In this document: piece by piece, positions 42,974 through 51,927 of the stretch
How the letters are laid out: each line of letters opens with the position of its first letter
Position numbering within the stretch: the stretch's first letter is position 1
From: Flagellimonas aurea
GTDB lineage: Bacteria > Bacteroidota > Bacteroidia > Flavobacteriales > Flavobacteriaceae
Direction: 5' to 3'
NCBI RefSeq assembly: GCF_017313785.1
Contig: NZ_JAFLNL010000002.1
Span: forward strand, 186,001-250,000
DNA: 64,000 bases
Made by a program: the position numbers and the translations under genes
The notes under the pieces: generated by a model
Databases searched by the model: none
What the model was told of the DNA's origin: nothing
The model's input: the letters and a program-made list of their open reading frames with translations, nothing else

Positions 42974-45643
42974 TTATTTTTTGACCATCCACTCCTTTTT
43001 AGGATGACCCTTTAAGTAATGGTCTATCCACTCCTTCATCCGCATTACAAGGTCTCTTTTGTTTTCCTCATTCAAAATGGTATGCCCTTCTCCTGGATAC
43101 ACCAAGAGTACATGTTCCCTTTGGAGCCGTCTCAACGCCAAGAACAGTTCCACGCTTTGATACCAGGACACATTAGGGTCTTCCTTACCGACCCAGGCCA
43201 ACAAGGGTGTCTTGATCCCATGCACGTTATGAACCGGCGAATTGCGGACAAAGCCCTCAAAGTCCTCCTTAAAACTGTTGCCCATCCGAAATTGATGGTG
43301 TTCATAACGCCAAGCTTCGCCCTGTCCGCTCTTTTCATTTATAGAGAGGTACCGGCTCACTATATCGGTTATGGCAGCTCCCGCAATTGCTGTTGCAAAC
43401 ATATCGGTTTGGGAAATGATATAGGTCGTTTCAAAACCCCCGAAGGATGCCCCGTAAAGTCCGATCCTTTCAGGGTCGGCCAAACCCATGTCAATTACCT
43501 TGTTGACCGCCGATACCACACAGTCCAACGCACTCTCACCGGTCTTGCCCAATTCATATTTGATATCGGGATAAAGTACCGAGTATCCCTCGGAAGCCAG
43601 GACCGATGGATTCAAGTAGTCGGTATTAATGGACTCTGTGGGCACAACTGACCTATATAATCTGCCCTGTTGTTCCTCATAAATACGTACCACCAAGGGG
43701 TATTTTTGGCCGGGGTCGTAATTGGCCGGATGTACCAATACACCTTTTAACAGTTCTCCATTCTTGTTTTGATAACCGATCAACGAGGATCTGCCCCATG
43801 CATATTCTGATTGAAAGGCATTGGGGACGGCCAAGGTCTTGGGATCCTTTCCCTTTTTGAGGTGGACCAGTCGCGTCGGTTCTTCAAAGGTCTCCTCCAG
43901 ATACATATAATCCTGGGTGTCCTTTGCCTTTCTTAATCCATATATCCGTTTCGGTCTATACACCAATGTCTGCAGGCCCTTTTTCTTGCTCCAAAAAAAA
44001 TAACCGGAACCCTGGTCATCCCCGGACCCCTGAAGTACCAATCCCTTACCCAAATCAAATCTACCCCCCATAAAAGCGGGAAATGTGTGGGTATAGGGTT
44101 CCATAAGACTGCTTGCATGGATTCTGTATCGAATCCCCTTTTCCCTTCCCTTGGTCAACCGCTTGCGGTTCCTCCCATCGACCGTAACCTTCCAAATGTC
44201 ATAACGGTCATAAACAAGGACCTCCTTCCCTGTTTTGTCCCAACCTGGGCTCCCATAGGCCATAATATTGTCCCTGTTGTCCCTTTCCATATAGGACCAA
44301 TCCATGTCCAGACCCTGGGTCAAGTTGATGTGCCGCTCCGCTTTTACATCATATAGCCACCAATTTCCCTTTTTGAAATATTTCAGGTATTTACCGTCGA
44401 TTGACATGGTCAAATATTTTACCTGATAGGTCAATTCATCAACAACCAGTTGTTTGTTCCCCGTTTCCAGGTCGGTGATATAAAAATCCAGATCTGCATT
44501 GCGCTTGTACTGGGGTTCATTATCCCAAAGGTTAAAGGACAAAACCCGAGAGAAATCGGGAGTGGGAACCACGTTGGGGTGCAAGGGACTCCCTATTCGT
44601 TGGACCTGGCCGGCCCCCGGTCCCCAGATGTAGTCATATAGTCGATTTGATTCCATGCCCAATGCCCTCCTCCTGGGATAAATCAATTTGTCCTTTGAAT
44701 GCCATATTTCCACAACCGGTTCCTCCTCTTTGCTTTTCTCCCCCATCTTACCAGCCTTGAACATCACCTTGGAACCATCAGGGGAAATCAGTAACCGATG
44801 GTCCGCGACCATCAGCGTATCACAATCCCCGGACCCCAAGCGGGACCATTGCCCCATGGAACCTATCTTGTGGAAATAAAGGACGAGGCCTCCCGATTCA
44901 CTTTCCTTCTGAAGGAATGCAAAACTGTTCCCCGAAGGACCCCAGACCAAATGTTGGAAAGGGTATTTGGATGTCATCAACAAAGTGGGCTTCGGTTTCC
45001 CTGAACCCAAATCCAGGAGATTGAGGGTATACCCATCACCTTCCTTTCTCGCAAAGAGAAGCTTTTCACCCTTTGGGGAGGCCAAATGGGACTCCACTGC
45101 GGCCAAACGGCATACTTTTCCGGTTTCCCAAAAGCGTATTTCAAGACTTTGTCCCTTATTTTCCCCTCTTGGCCTTTTTATTAGGGCCCAAGTCCCTTTT
45201 TGGCCCATTTCAATACCCAGAACAGGTTCCAATTCCTCTATCCTTCCATTGTCCAGCTCCTGTACGCGCAAAGTCCCATCTTTTTTGATCAACACCCTAC
45301 TTCCATCAGGACTGAAATCCGAACGTCCCCCACCAGGGTGGACATATCGGTCCTTCCCATCTGTGGAGCGTATAAAAAGGGTGTCCTGGCCATAATCATA
45401 TTGCTTGATATAGGAGACCCATTTGCCATCATCGGAAATTTCGGGCATCAAAAGAGTACTCCAACGATGGTAATCCTTTGGGGTCAGGGACTTTTTCGAG
45501 GTTACCTGCCCCCATAAGGGGCAGGTGGCCAACATCAATAAAATAAATGAGAACAAAACCTCGCGGTTTGTCTTTGGTTCCCTTTCTCCCTTTCCTGGAA
45601 CAAGAGCCGGTATCCCCTTGTTTTGATGTGTTCTAATAACCAT
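42974..45643 (-). CDS. S9 family prolyl oligopeptidase-like serine peptidase
   Basis: An 889-residue exported peptidase. A long N-terminal leader (about 1-28) precedes a hydrophobic signal segment (FSFILLMLATCPLWGQ). A beta-propeller domain (about 60-610) is followed by an alpha/beta-hydrolase domain whose catalytic triad is Ser733 (GASFGG), Asp822 (GKEDPN) and His854 (GEGHT). It would cleave short peptides in the periplasm. The ATG overlaps the SusD stop by 11 bases. GC-rich codon use differs sharply from the flanks; last gene of the SusC-SusD operon, so peptide import and cleavage are probably coupled. Confidence 0.92.
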   Translation of the reverse strand: MVIRTHQNKGIPALVPGKGEREPKTNREVLFSFILLMLATCPLWGQVTSKKSLTPKDYHRWSTLLMPEISDDGKWVSYIKQYDYGQDTLFIRSTDGKDRYVHPGGGRSDFSPDGSRVLIKKDGTLRVQELDNGRIEELEPVLGIEMGQKGTWALIKRPRGENKGQSLEIRFWETGKVCRLAAVESHLASPKGEKLLFARKEGDGYTLNLLDLGSGKPKPTLLMTSKYPFQHLVWGPSGNSFAFLQKESESGGLVLYFHKIGSMGQWSRLGSGDCDTLMVADHRLLISPDGSKVMFKAGKMGEKSKEEEPVVEIWHSKDKLIYPRRRALGMESNRLYDYIWGPGAGQVQRIGSPLHPNVVPTPDFSRVLSFNLWDNEPQYKRNADLDFYITDLETGNKQLVVDELTYQVKYLTMSIDGKYLKYFKKGNWWLYDVKAERHINLTQGLDMDWSYMERDNRDNIMAYGSPGWDKTGKEVLVYDRYDIWKVTVDGRNRKRLTKGREKGIRYRIHASSLMEPYTHTFPAFMGGRFDLGKGLVLQGSGDDQGSGYFFWSKKKGLQTLVYRPKRIYGLRKAKDTQDYMYLEETFEEPTRLVHLKKGKDPKTLAVPNAFQSEYAWGRSSLIGYQNKNGELLKGVLVHPANYDPGQKYPLVVRIYEEQQGRLYRSVVPTESINTDYLNPSVLASEGYSVLYPDIKYELGKTGESALDCVVSAVNKVIDMGLADPERIGLYGASFGGFETTYIISQTDMFATAIAGAAITDIVSRYLSINEKSGQGEAWRYEHHQFRMGNSFKEDFEGFVRNSPVHNVHGIKTPLLAWVGKEDPNVSWYQSVELFLALRRLQREHVLLVYPGEGHTILNEENKRDLVMRMKEWIDHYLKGHPKKEWMVKK

Positions 45644-47018
45644 CGTTCTGGGGCCTTAGATCAGGGTTTGCCAATAGTTCCGATTGCGGTATGGGAAAAA
45701 GTAGGTGGCTCTCCTGCCAGTTCGGCTTTAACGGTCCAAGTACCTCACCGGCCTTTTGAAAACGTTTCAGATCGAACCAGCGATGGCCGAACTCGGTAAA
45801 GAGCTCGTACCTTCTCTCCCGCAACAGGGCGGTTTCCAGTTCTTCCCCATTCAGTCCGGCGAGATCTGGAAGACCTGCGCGGCCACGGATCTTGTTCAGG
45901 TCCGCCATCGCTCCCTCAAGATCTCCCAATTGCATACGGGCCTCCGCCCTGATCAAATAAAGCTCGCCCAATCGTAGAACTACGGAATGTTCCACCGAAC
46001 TTCCAGAAGGCCCCCTAGCCCTGTATTTGTAAGGGTGGTACCAAATATCGGTTCCATCGGTAACGCTCTTTGTCCATTGAACGGCGCGCTGATCATTAAT
46101 GGCAAAACCATCCATAAGGGATTGGGAGAGGGCTCCCATTGTGGGGGGGCCTTGCTCAAATATAAATGTCAACGCCTCCAATGTATTGTTCCCCGGCGTT
46201 CCCGGACTCAATTGCCATAGAATCCCCTTGCTCCCCTTCAAAAACACATTGCCCAGATCTTCTTCCCAGACATATTGGCCCGTGGCCCCCAAAACGACAT
46301 CCGTAGCGGAAAGTGCATCCTCCCAATACCCAAAATAGAGTTGTATCCTGGCCAAAAGGGCCATGGCGACAAATCGGTTTGCCCTTACCCTATCAGCTGC
46401 CACATATTCAATGGGAAGCAATTCCATGGACTCTTCCAGATCATGGACCAGATGTTCATGTATCCCCGAAGCCCCCAATTTCCCTATGGTAGCATTTACC
46501 ATATGGTCTGTTCGGGTCACATAGGGTATATCGCCAAATAGCTGGGAGAGATAAAAATGGATGAACCCCCTAAGGAAAAGGGCTTCTCCCTTTATCTGTG
46601 CCCGATGGCCCCCTGGCAGGGACATACGCTCATCCAACCCTTCCAAAATGGAGTTACAGGCATAGATCAGGTTGTAACTGTCGTTCCACAATGTGGCCAC
46701 TTCGGAATTGGTCGCCAACACGGAATGGACTGTAAAATCATGGAGGGACGCGGTCTCCGAACCATAATAATCCAGTTCATCCGCATAGTGGGCCAAAATA
46801 TTGCCGATACCGCGGGAACCGCCGGTGATCAGGGTGCGGTCCCGAAGGGAGGCATAGATATTGGCCAAAGCGGCGGTGGCCGTGGCGGGATCGTTAAAAA
46901 CCGCCTCGCCCGTCAATTGGGAGGGTGGAAGTTCCATCTCAACAAAGTCCGTGCACCCCACTGTTATTGGGAGCCAAAGTGTCATATAAAGTTTGAACAG
47001 TAATCGTTGTTTTATCAT
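45633..47018 (-). CDS. SusD/RagB-like outer-membrane lipoprotein
   Basis: A 461-residue lipoprotein. The signal ends at Cys22 (ITVGC). The mature protein is helical with TPR-like repeats and the family's C-terminal RRYELFTEFGHRWFDLKRF and LFPIPQSELLANPDL. It would form the lid of the SusC pore and bind the substrate. GC-rich like its neighbours. It starts 17 bases after SusC and overlaps the S9 gene. Confidence 0.93.
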   Translation of the reverse strand: MIKQRLLFKLYMTLWLPITVGCTDFVEMELPPSQLTGEAVFNDPATATAALANIYASLRDRTLITGGSRGIGNILAHYADELDYYGSETASLHDFTVHSVLATNSEVATLWNDSYNLIYACNSILEGLDERMSLPGGHRAQIKGEALFLRGFIHFYLSQLFGDIPYVTRTDHMVNATIGKLGASGIHEHLVHDLEESMELLPIEYVAADRVRANRFVAMALLARIQLYFGYWEDALSATDVVLGATGQYVWEEDLGNVFLKGSKGILWQLSPGTPGNNTLEALTFIFEQGPPTMGALSQSLMDGFAINDQRAVQWTKSVTDGTDIWYHPYKYRARGPSGSSVEHSVVLRLGELYLIRAEARMQLGDLEGAMADLNKIRGRAGLPDLAGLNGEELETALLRERRYELFTEFGHRWFDLKRFQKAGEVLGPLKPNWQESHLLFPIPQSELLANPDLRPQNDGY

Positions 47019-47035
47019 TGCTAAGAGGTTTTACG

Positions 47036-50000
47036 TTAAAATGTAAGTTTAGTGCCCAGGGTGATCTGTCTCAATGGGGGCAACCGACCACCTCCCGTGA
47101 ACTCGGGGTCGCCCCAACGGTATCCCGAAATTGTCAGTAGGTTATGGCCCTGTAGATAAAGGGTACAATCCATGCCGCTATCGTTCGAATTGGGTAGGTC
47201 GTACATCAGGGATATGGTCTTTAATCTCACAAATGAGGCGTCCGATATAGCCATATTGCTACTTCCGTAACGGTTAAAACCTTGGACGGCAAGTGTATTT
47301 CGGCCAGTCGTATATTGCTGTATTGGGCCGTTGTCCCCTGCTTCCCGCCAACGGTCCAATACATCGACCGGTTTGTTCGACATCAATCCAGGGTAGCTTC
47401 CGTTGAAAATATAGTTCCAGTTCTGTTGCTTCTTGAACTGAAAAAGAAAATCCAGCGCAAAAGGGCCAATGCCGAAACTGTTCACTATGCCCCCAAAGTA
47501 ATCAGGGCCCACATCCCCGATCCATTGCTGGTCGTTGGGTGCCGAAATAACACCGTCCCCGTCATAGTCCCTGAATCGGTAGACCCCGGTAGCAGGGTCC
47601 ACACCGGTACTTAAATACAGTTTACGTATGCCCAATGGCGCTCCCACCACTAGGCGGTCGGCATACGTAGAGGTCTCCAGTCCGGGAAAGGAGAGCAGTT
47701 CGTTCTTGGGTATGCTCAGGTTCATGCCCAGTTCCCATTTGAATTTAGGGGAATCCCATAATCGGGAAGTAATCTCCAGTTCAACCCCCCTGTTCTGGAC
47801 CACAGCATCCAAATTGGCCTGGAGGCCGGTGAAGCCCGTCGTGCCCGGCATGGGAATGCCCACCAGTTGATTGGATGACCGGTTGCGGTAATAATTGCCC
47901 GCCAGCAGGATACGGTCCCGCCAGAGACCAAGCTCCAGCCCAACCTCCAATTTATCATTGCGTTCCCATCCAAAATCGGGATTGAACAGACGGGAGGGCA
48001 CCAATGTTTCGACCCCATCATAATTGACCCCTCCCAAGCCATAACTCTCAAAAAATTGATAGTCCCCTATCTGGTCGTTCCCCGTGGTCCCGTAGCTGCC
48101 CCTTAATTTTCCAAAGCTCAAAAAAGGAAACGCTCCCTTGATCATGCTTTCTTCCGAAAACAGCCATGCGGCCCCAATGGCGCCAAAATTGGCGAACTGC
48201 CTACCGGGACCAAAACGGGAGGAACCATCGCGCCTGCCGGTAAGGTTCAGGATGTACTTCTTTTGATAGGCCACGTTGACCCTTCCAAAAACAGCTTGGT
48301 ACCTATATGAATCATGCGTGTTCCGATTCACATCAATATAATTGGCGGCAGAGATATCGTCCAAGAGATGGTTGCTTGAAAAGCCTTCCCCATAAAGTCC
48401 CAATTGCTCTTTCCCCTCTTGTTGGAAGGTACTTCCCACCAAAACATCAATCTTGAGCCCTTTTGCTCGGCCTTGCCATTGCAACTGGGGCTCCAAGATC
48501 CAAGATGCCCGCGATGCAATTCCCTTATAAACGACTGAATATCGGCTATCGGCCCCGTAATAGGGATTGTACCTGGTCGAGGGCAGGATCCTGCTATCCT
48601 TCATCCGTGTATCGGTATAGCCCATGTTCAACTTGGCCATGAGCCCTTTAACAACTTCATATGTGGCGACACCATTTGTGGTCAGGGTCTTGGTGATCGA
48701 AGAAAAACGGCTCTCAAGATCTGCTAAGGGGTTGTTCCATGTATTGTCGGCCCAGTTCAGTTCCCCATGATCGTCATAAAGGGCGGGGGCGTTGGGGGCC
48801 AAGGTACGGGAGGTAAGGGTAAGGTCCGCTGCGGGCAGGTCGTTGTCATCGACAACATAGTTTCCGGAGAAATGGAGCTTGAAACGTCCATCGTCAGAAC
48901 TATGGTCCAGATTCAACAGGACACTTCCCTTTTGATAACCGGACTCCCCGGGAAAAACCGTGTTCTCCCTTTGGTAGGTCCCGCTCATCAGGTAACGGGT
49001 GCCGTTGCTGCCACCGGATACGGATGCCTGTGCCATGGTCCGGTGCACCGTTCCCCCGATCAGTTCCTTTTGCCAGTCGGTGTACCGGCCCTGGTCCCAA
49101 TTACCGTTCACATCGTGGGCGTTGGCGGGGTACTCTTCGATGCCATCATTGGCAAAGGCCTCCCTTCTCATCTCCAAGTACTGTGGTGTGCTCAACAGGT
49201 CCATGGACCGGGTGGCCCTGCCCAGGGTGGTATTGAGGTGGATGTTGACCTCTGCCTTGCCCGACCGCCCTTTTTTTGTGGTGATCAAAACCACCCCATT
49301 GGCGCCACGGGACCCATAGATGGCCGTGGCATCGGCATCCTTCAGCACCTCGATCTTTTCTATATCCGCGGGGTTGATCCCATTGAGCGGACTGATGCTC
49401 CCTCCCAGGATGCCCGAGGTCTGGGTATTGTTGATCGGGTCGGAGGCAAAGGGTACCCCATCCACAATATAGAGCGGATCGTTGCCTGCGGCGATACTGT
49501 TCCGTCCCCTGATCTGGATGTTGAAACCTGCGCCCGGTAGGCCCGAGGTCTGGGTGATGTTCACCCCGGCCATCCGTCCCTGTAGGGCCGCCAACGGATT
49601 GGAGACGGGCTGTTTTTCGATTTCGGAAGCTGTCACCTTGCTGATGTTCCCCGTACGCTCCCTTTCGGTAACGGTATAGTAGCCCGCATTGAGCACCACT
49701 TCCCCCAATTGGGTCACGTCCTCCTCCAGCATGACAGCAATTTTGTCCCTACCCGAAATGGGCACGGTAAGGGGTTTAAAACCGACCATGGAAAAGACCA
49801 GCACATCGGACGGAGAGGCTTGAATGGAAAAGGATCCGTCCAAACCGGAAATGGTCCCGATACGCTTGGACTCCACCACAAGGTTCACCCCGGCCAGGGG
49901 GTTCCCCGAAGTATCGGTCACGGTGCCGGAAACGGTGGCCTGTGGCGGTTCCAAGACTGTGCCCGCCTGCATATATAAGGCACAAGAGGGCATTAAAAAG

Positions 50001-50056
50001 ATATAAAGGAGCATGAGTAGGGAGACCCTTCGCATACATATTGATAATTGTTTCAT
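47036..50056 (-). CDS. SusC/RagA-like TonB-dependent transporter
   Basis: A 1006-residue outer-membrane transporter. After a signal peptide, a carboxypeptidase-regulatory-like domain (about 40-125; VSGTVTDTSGNPLAGVNLVVE) leads into the plug (about 130-250; GRMAGVNITQTSGLPGAGF, IQIRGRNSI, PLYIVDGVPF) and a 22-strand barrel ending in aromatic ITLGTKLTF. The region before the plug carries GYYTVTERERTGN, which differs from the usual GYGTQ-type TonB-box-side motif. No STN domain, so no anti-sigma signalling. With SusD and the S9 peptidase it probably takes up oligopeptides. Codon use is GC-rich. Confidence 0.95.
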   Translation of the reverse strand: MKQLSICMRRVSLLMLLYIFLMPSCALYMQAGTVLEPPQATVSGTVTDTSGNPLAGVNLVVESKRIGTISGLDGSFSIQASPSDVLVFSMVGFKPLTVPISGRDKIAVMLEEDVTQLGEVVLNAGYYTVTERERTGNISKVTASEIEKQPVSNPLAALQGRMAGVNITQTSGLPGAGFNIQIRGRNSIAAGNDPLYIVDGVPFASDPINNTQTSGILGGSISPLNGINPADIEKIEVLKDADATAIYGSRGANGVVLITTKKGRSGKAEVNIHLNTTLGRATRSMDLLSTPQYLEMRREAFANDGIEEYPANAHDVNGNWDQGRYTDWQKELIGGTVHRTMAQASVSGGSNGTRYLMSGTYQRENTVFPGESGYQKGSVLLNLDHSSDDGRFKLHFSGNYVVDDNDLPAADLTLTSRTLAPNAPALYDDHGELNWADNTWNNPLADLESRFSSITKTLTTNGVATYEVVKGLMAKLNMGYTDTRMKDSRILPSTRYNPYYGADSRYSVVYKGIASRASWILEPQLQWQGRAKGLKIDVLVGSTFQQEGKEQLGLYGEGFSSNHLLDDISAANYIDVNRNTHDSYRYQAVFGRVNVAYQKKYILNLTGRRDGSSRFGPGRQFANFGAIGAAWLFSEESMIKGAFPFLSFGKLRGSYGTTGNDQIGDYQFFESYGLGGVNYDGVETLVPSRLFNPDFGWERNDKLEVGLELGLWRDRILLAGNYYRNRSSNQLVGIPMPGTTGFTGLQANLDAVVQNRGVELEITSRLWDSPKFKWELGMNLSIPKNELLSFPGLETSTYADRLVVGAPLGIRKLYLSTGVDPATGVYRFRDYDGDGVISAPNDQQWIGDVGPDYFGGIVNSFGIGPFALDFLFQFKKQQNWNYIFNGSYPGLMSNKPVDVLDRWREAGDNGPIQQYTTGRNTLAVQGFNRYGSSNMAISDASFVRLKTISLMYDLPNSNDSGMDCTLYLQGHNLLTISGYRWGDPEFTGGGRLPPLRQITLGTKLTF

Positions 50057-51202
50057 TTTGTTGAGTTCGTTTGATTAAAATGTCGGTTGTCATTACAATA
50101 CCAAAGGACAATGGACTATCCATAGGTCATCATGTACACGGCCCCAAAAGTCACGGCAAAGACGTAACTCCCAAAAAGGCATCAAGGTTCGGGCATAGGC
50201 CACCCTGTCCAAGCAGTAATCGTACCTGGAACTAGGGTTCCTTAACTAAAAAAGACTATGGTTTCGTGATAGGGCCGGTTGCCCAAAAGGTGTATCTGTT
50301 CAATATGGGACAAAAAGATAGTTTGAACCGGAAAAAAGTGTAGCGTGCATCCCATATATAGCCTTAAGGATTAAATGGGGTTTCTAGGTTTTTTCCTAAA
50401 TAGTAAATGAAATGTAGATATTAGAACATTCCTTAAATAGTAAAGCATTATTTTTGGGTTTTAGTTGGTCATAAATCGTTTAAGCAAATCTGTTTTCAAA
50501 AGTCCCCGGCCATGTCCATTTGCCGTTAAAGGATAAAGAAGCTACTTTTATGGTCATTGTAATTGATGTTGAAAAAATAAAACCGCCTTTAGCTCGGTAA
50601 ACCCATATTTTCTGTGGGCAAGGGGTTTGTATTGTCGGACAGTGGTCAAAGGGTTTGCCCCCTTGGCCTGCATGGAGCCACGTCCTTGCTTTTAGTGCTA
50701 GAATTTTTGGGTGCTCATTTGAGGCGCATTTGATGTTTTTTGAAATAGGTTGAAGGGATTGTAAATGACGGATACTGGCATAGGTAATATCACTGCTGCC
50801 AGTGAACTTCGGACTGTGACTAATGGTGATTTTACAAACTTCGTTTTCATAATGATTATGTAAACGATGTGTACTCGGGAAGCCGGAGAAAAGCCTTAAT
50901 GGGCAAAACCAATAAAGCGAGCCTCAATGCTTTGAACGTGGTACCGTCAAGAACCGCCACAACCAAAGTTGTGGTTCCCCAAAGACTGACATGAGACCCG
51001 CCCTATTGGTTTATATCGCGAAGATACAAATTCCAATAGATAGCGAGCTCACAGTCGGCTCATAGGGAAAATTGACGGTTTTCGTTTATGAGTGACATCG
51101 TGTTAAGAAAGTATCAAAAACTCTTTCTTTTAATTGTCGCTTAAATAACTAAAACAAATATAAAAACAAAAATTAAACGCTCCAAATAATCGGAGCATAT
51201 TT
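50057..51202. other. structured intergenic region upstream of SusC
   Basis: 1.1 kb with no recognised gene. It holds two near-identical direct repeats (TTCCTAAATAGTAAA at 50393-50407 and TTCCTTAAATAGTAAA at 50429-50444), an imperfect dyad with 16-base arms (50838-50853 and 50855-50870, 14 of 16 matched), a hairpin CCACAAC-CAAA-GTTGTGG (50957-50974), and on the minus strand a 50-codon reading frame (50698-50850) plus a start-less frame open over 147 codons (50923-50480). Composition moves from GC-rich near SusC to AT-rich near the XRE gene. Possibly a decayed or mobile element, or a long leader or regulatory region. Confidence 0.6.
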
Positions 51203-51556
51203 ATGAAAACTTTTTCAATTAAAATATCCAAGCTTGACTACGAAATAATAAATCAAGTTAGAAAATTACGTGAGAAAAAAGGCGTCTCCCAACGAGATTT
51301 AAGTGAACTTATGAATTTAAGTAAAAGTTTCGTGGGAAAAGTTGAGGCCTTAGGACAGCCCGACAAGTACAGTATTAGACATTTAGCTTTAATAGCAAAA
51401 GCTTTAAAACTGAAATCTCTCTATGAACTTTTACCAAAGTCCATTCCAGATGAGGATATTATTGAAATAGTATATACTAAAGTTCCCAAAATAAACAAGG
51501 ACGGGAGTGAAAGTAAACAATTAGAAGAAAGAATAATAGAAATATGGTCAATTTAA
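51203..51556 (+). CDS. XRE family helix-turn-helix regulator
   Basis: A 117-residue protein. The helix-turn-helix is at about 16-70 (KLREKKGVSQRDLSELMNLSKSFVGKVE, then LALIAKALKL). The C-terminal part is acidic and of unknown role. AT-rich codon use contrasts with the GC-rich SusC-S9 block. A short hairpin (GCTCC...GGAGC, 51179-51196) sits just before the ATG and covers its only Shine-Dalgarno-like bases. It may regulate itself or the SusC operon, or be a remnant of a mobile element. A 50-codon frame from 51544 overlaps its end but is not supported as a gene. Confidence 0.83.
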   Translation: MKTFSIKISKLDYEIINQVRKLREKKGVSQRDLSELMNLSKSFVGKVEALGQPDKYSIRHLALIAKALKLKSLYELLPKSIPDEDIIEIVYTKVPKINKDGSESKQLEERIIEIWSI

Positions 51557-51927
51557 GAGACAATACTCTTTCCACGGTCAAAAAAATTTTTGGGCAACTA
51601 TATATCTGTTTACACATGTTAGTGGAAACGCCGGATATAATATACCACACTCGCCGGATTAAATCGAGTACCCTTCAAGCCAACACAAAAACCTGACTTT
51701 CATATGACTAAAATCAAATAGTGGGCACCAAATCATCATAACTGGGTGGAAGAAGGCTCAACTGATCCTGGTCATTGGTCTTCCATACTACTTTTCGGCT
51801 CATAACTAAAGTTATGAGCCCTTACAGTTTTAAACAAAAAAAGAGACTGCCTTTTTAGACCTCTTTTTATATCCATATTGCAACATATAGTTACGTTAAA
51901 AACTTACGCCATTATGAATTAAGTATT
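51557..51927. other. intergenic region between the XRE and HupE genes
   Basis: 371 bases without a convincing gene. It contains a near-palindrome GTTTACAC-N6-GTGGAAAC (51608-51629), a perfect ten-base hairpin GGCTCATAAC-TAAA-GTTATGAGCC (51797-51820) without a strong T run, and an A/T-flanked stem (AAAAAGAG...CTCTTTTT, about 51838-51868) that may terminate the HupE transcript on the minus strand. Confidence 0.5.

Noticed and set aside
44967..45395. A 142-codon plus-strand frame opposite the S9 peptidase
   Set aside because: Shadow of the coding strand in GC-rich DNA; the minus-strand product is a convincing peptidase.
46557..47003. A 148-codon plus-strand frame opposite SusD
   Set aside because: Shadow frame; SusD on the minus strand is full length and has family motifs.
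48767..49540. A 257-codon plus-strand frame opposite SusC
   Set aside because: It is the mirror of a GC-rich, clearly coding SusC sequence; the translation is rich in Gly/Val/Arg and has no family features.
50957..50980. GTTGTGGTTCC resembling the start of a type II CRISPR repeat
   Set aside because: Only one copy, no spacers and no cas genes; it is one arm of a simple hairpin.
51544..51696. A 50-codon frame overlapping the end of the XRE gene as a toxin or partner
   Set aside because: No recognisable family, no support beyond an ATG, and the sequence looks like ordinary intergenic DNA.
51055..51804. Ten-base direct repeat TCGGCTCATA flanking the XRE gene (51055-51064 and 51795-51804)
   Set aside because: Too short to be meaningful as a target duplication at this distance; no transposase or inverted ends.
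42700..51927. Direct repeat of the tRNA-Met 3' end marking an integrated element
   Set aside because: I looked for a second copy of the tRNA tail in the 50-52 kb region and saw none, and no integrase gene is present.
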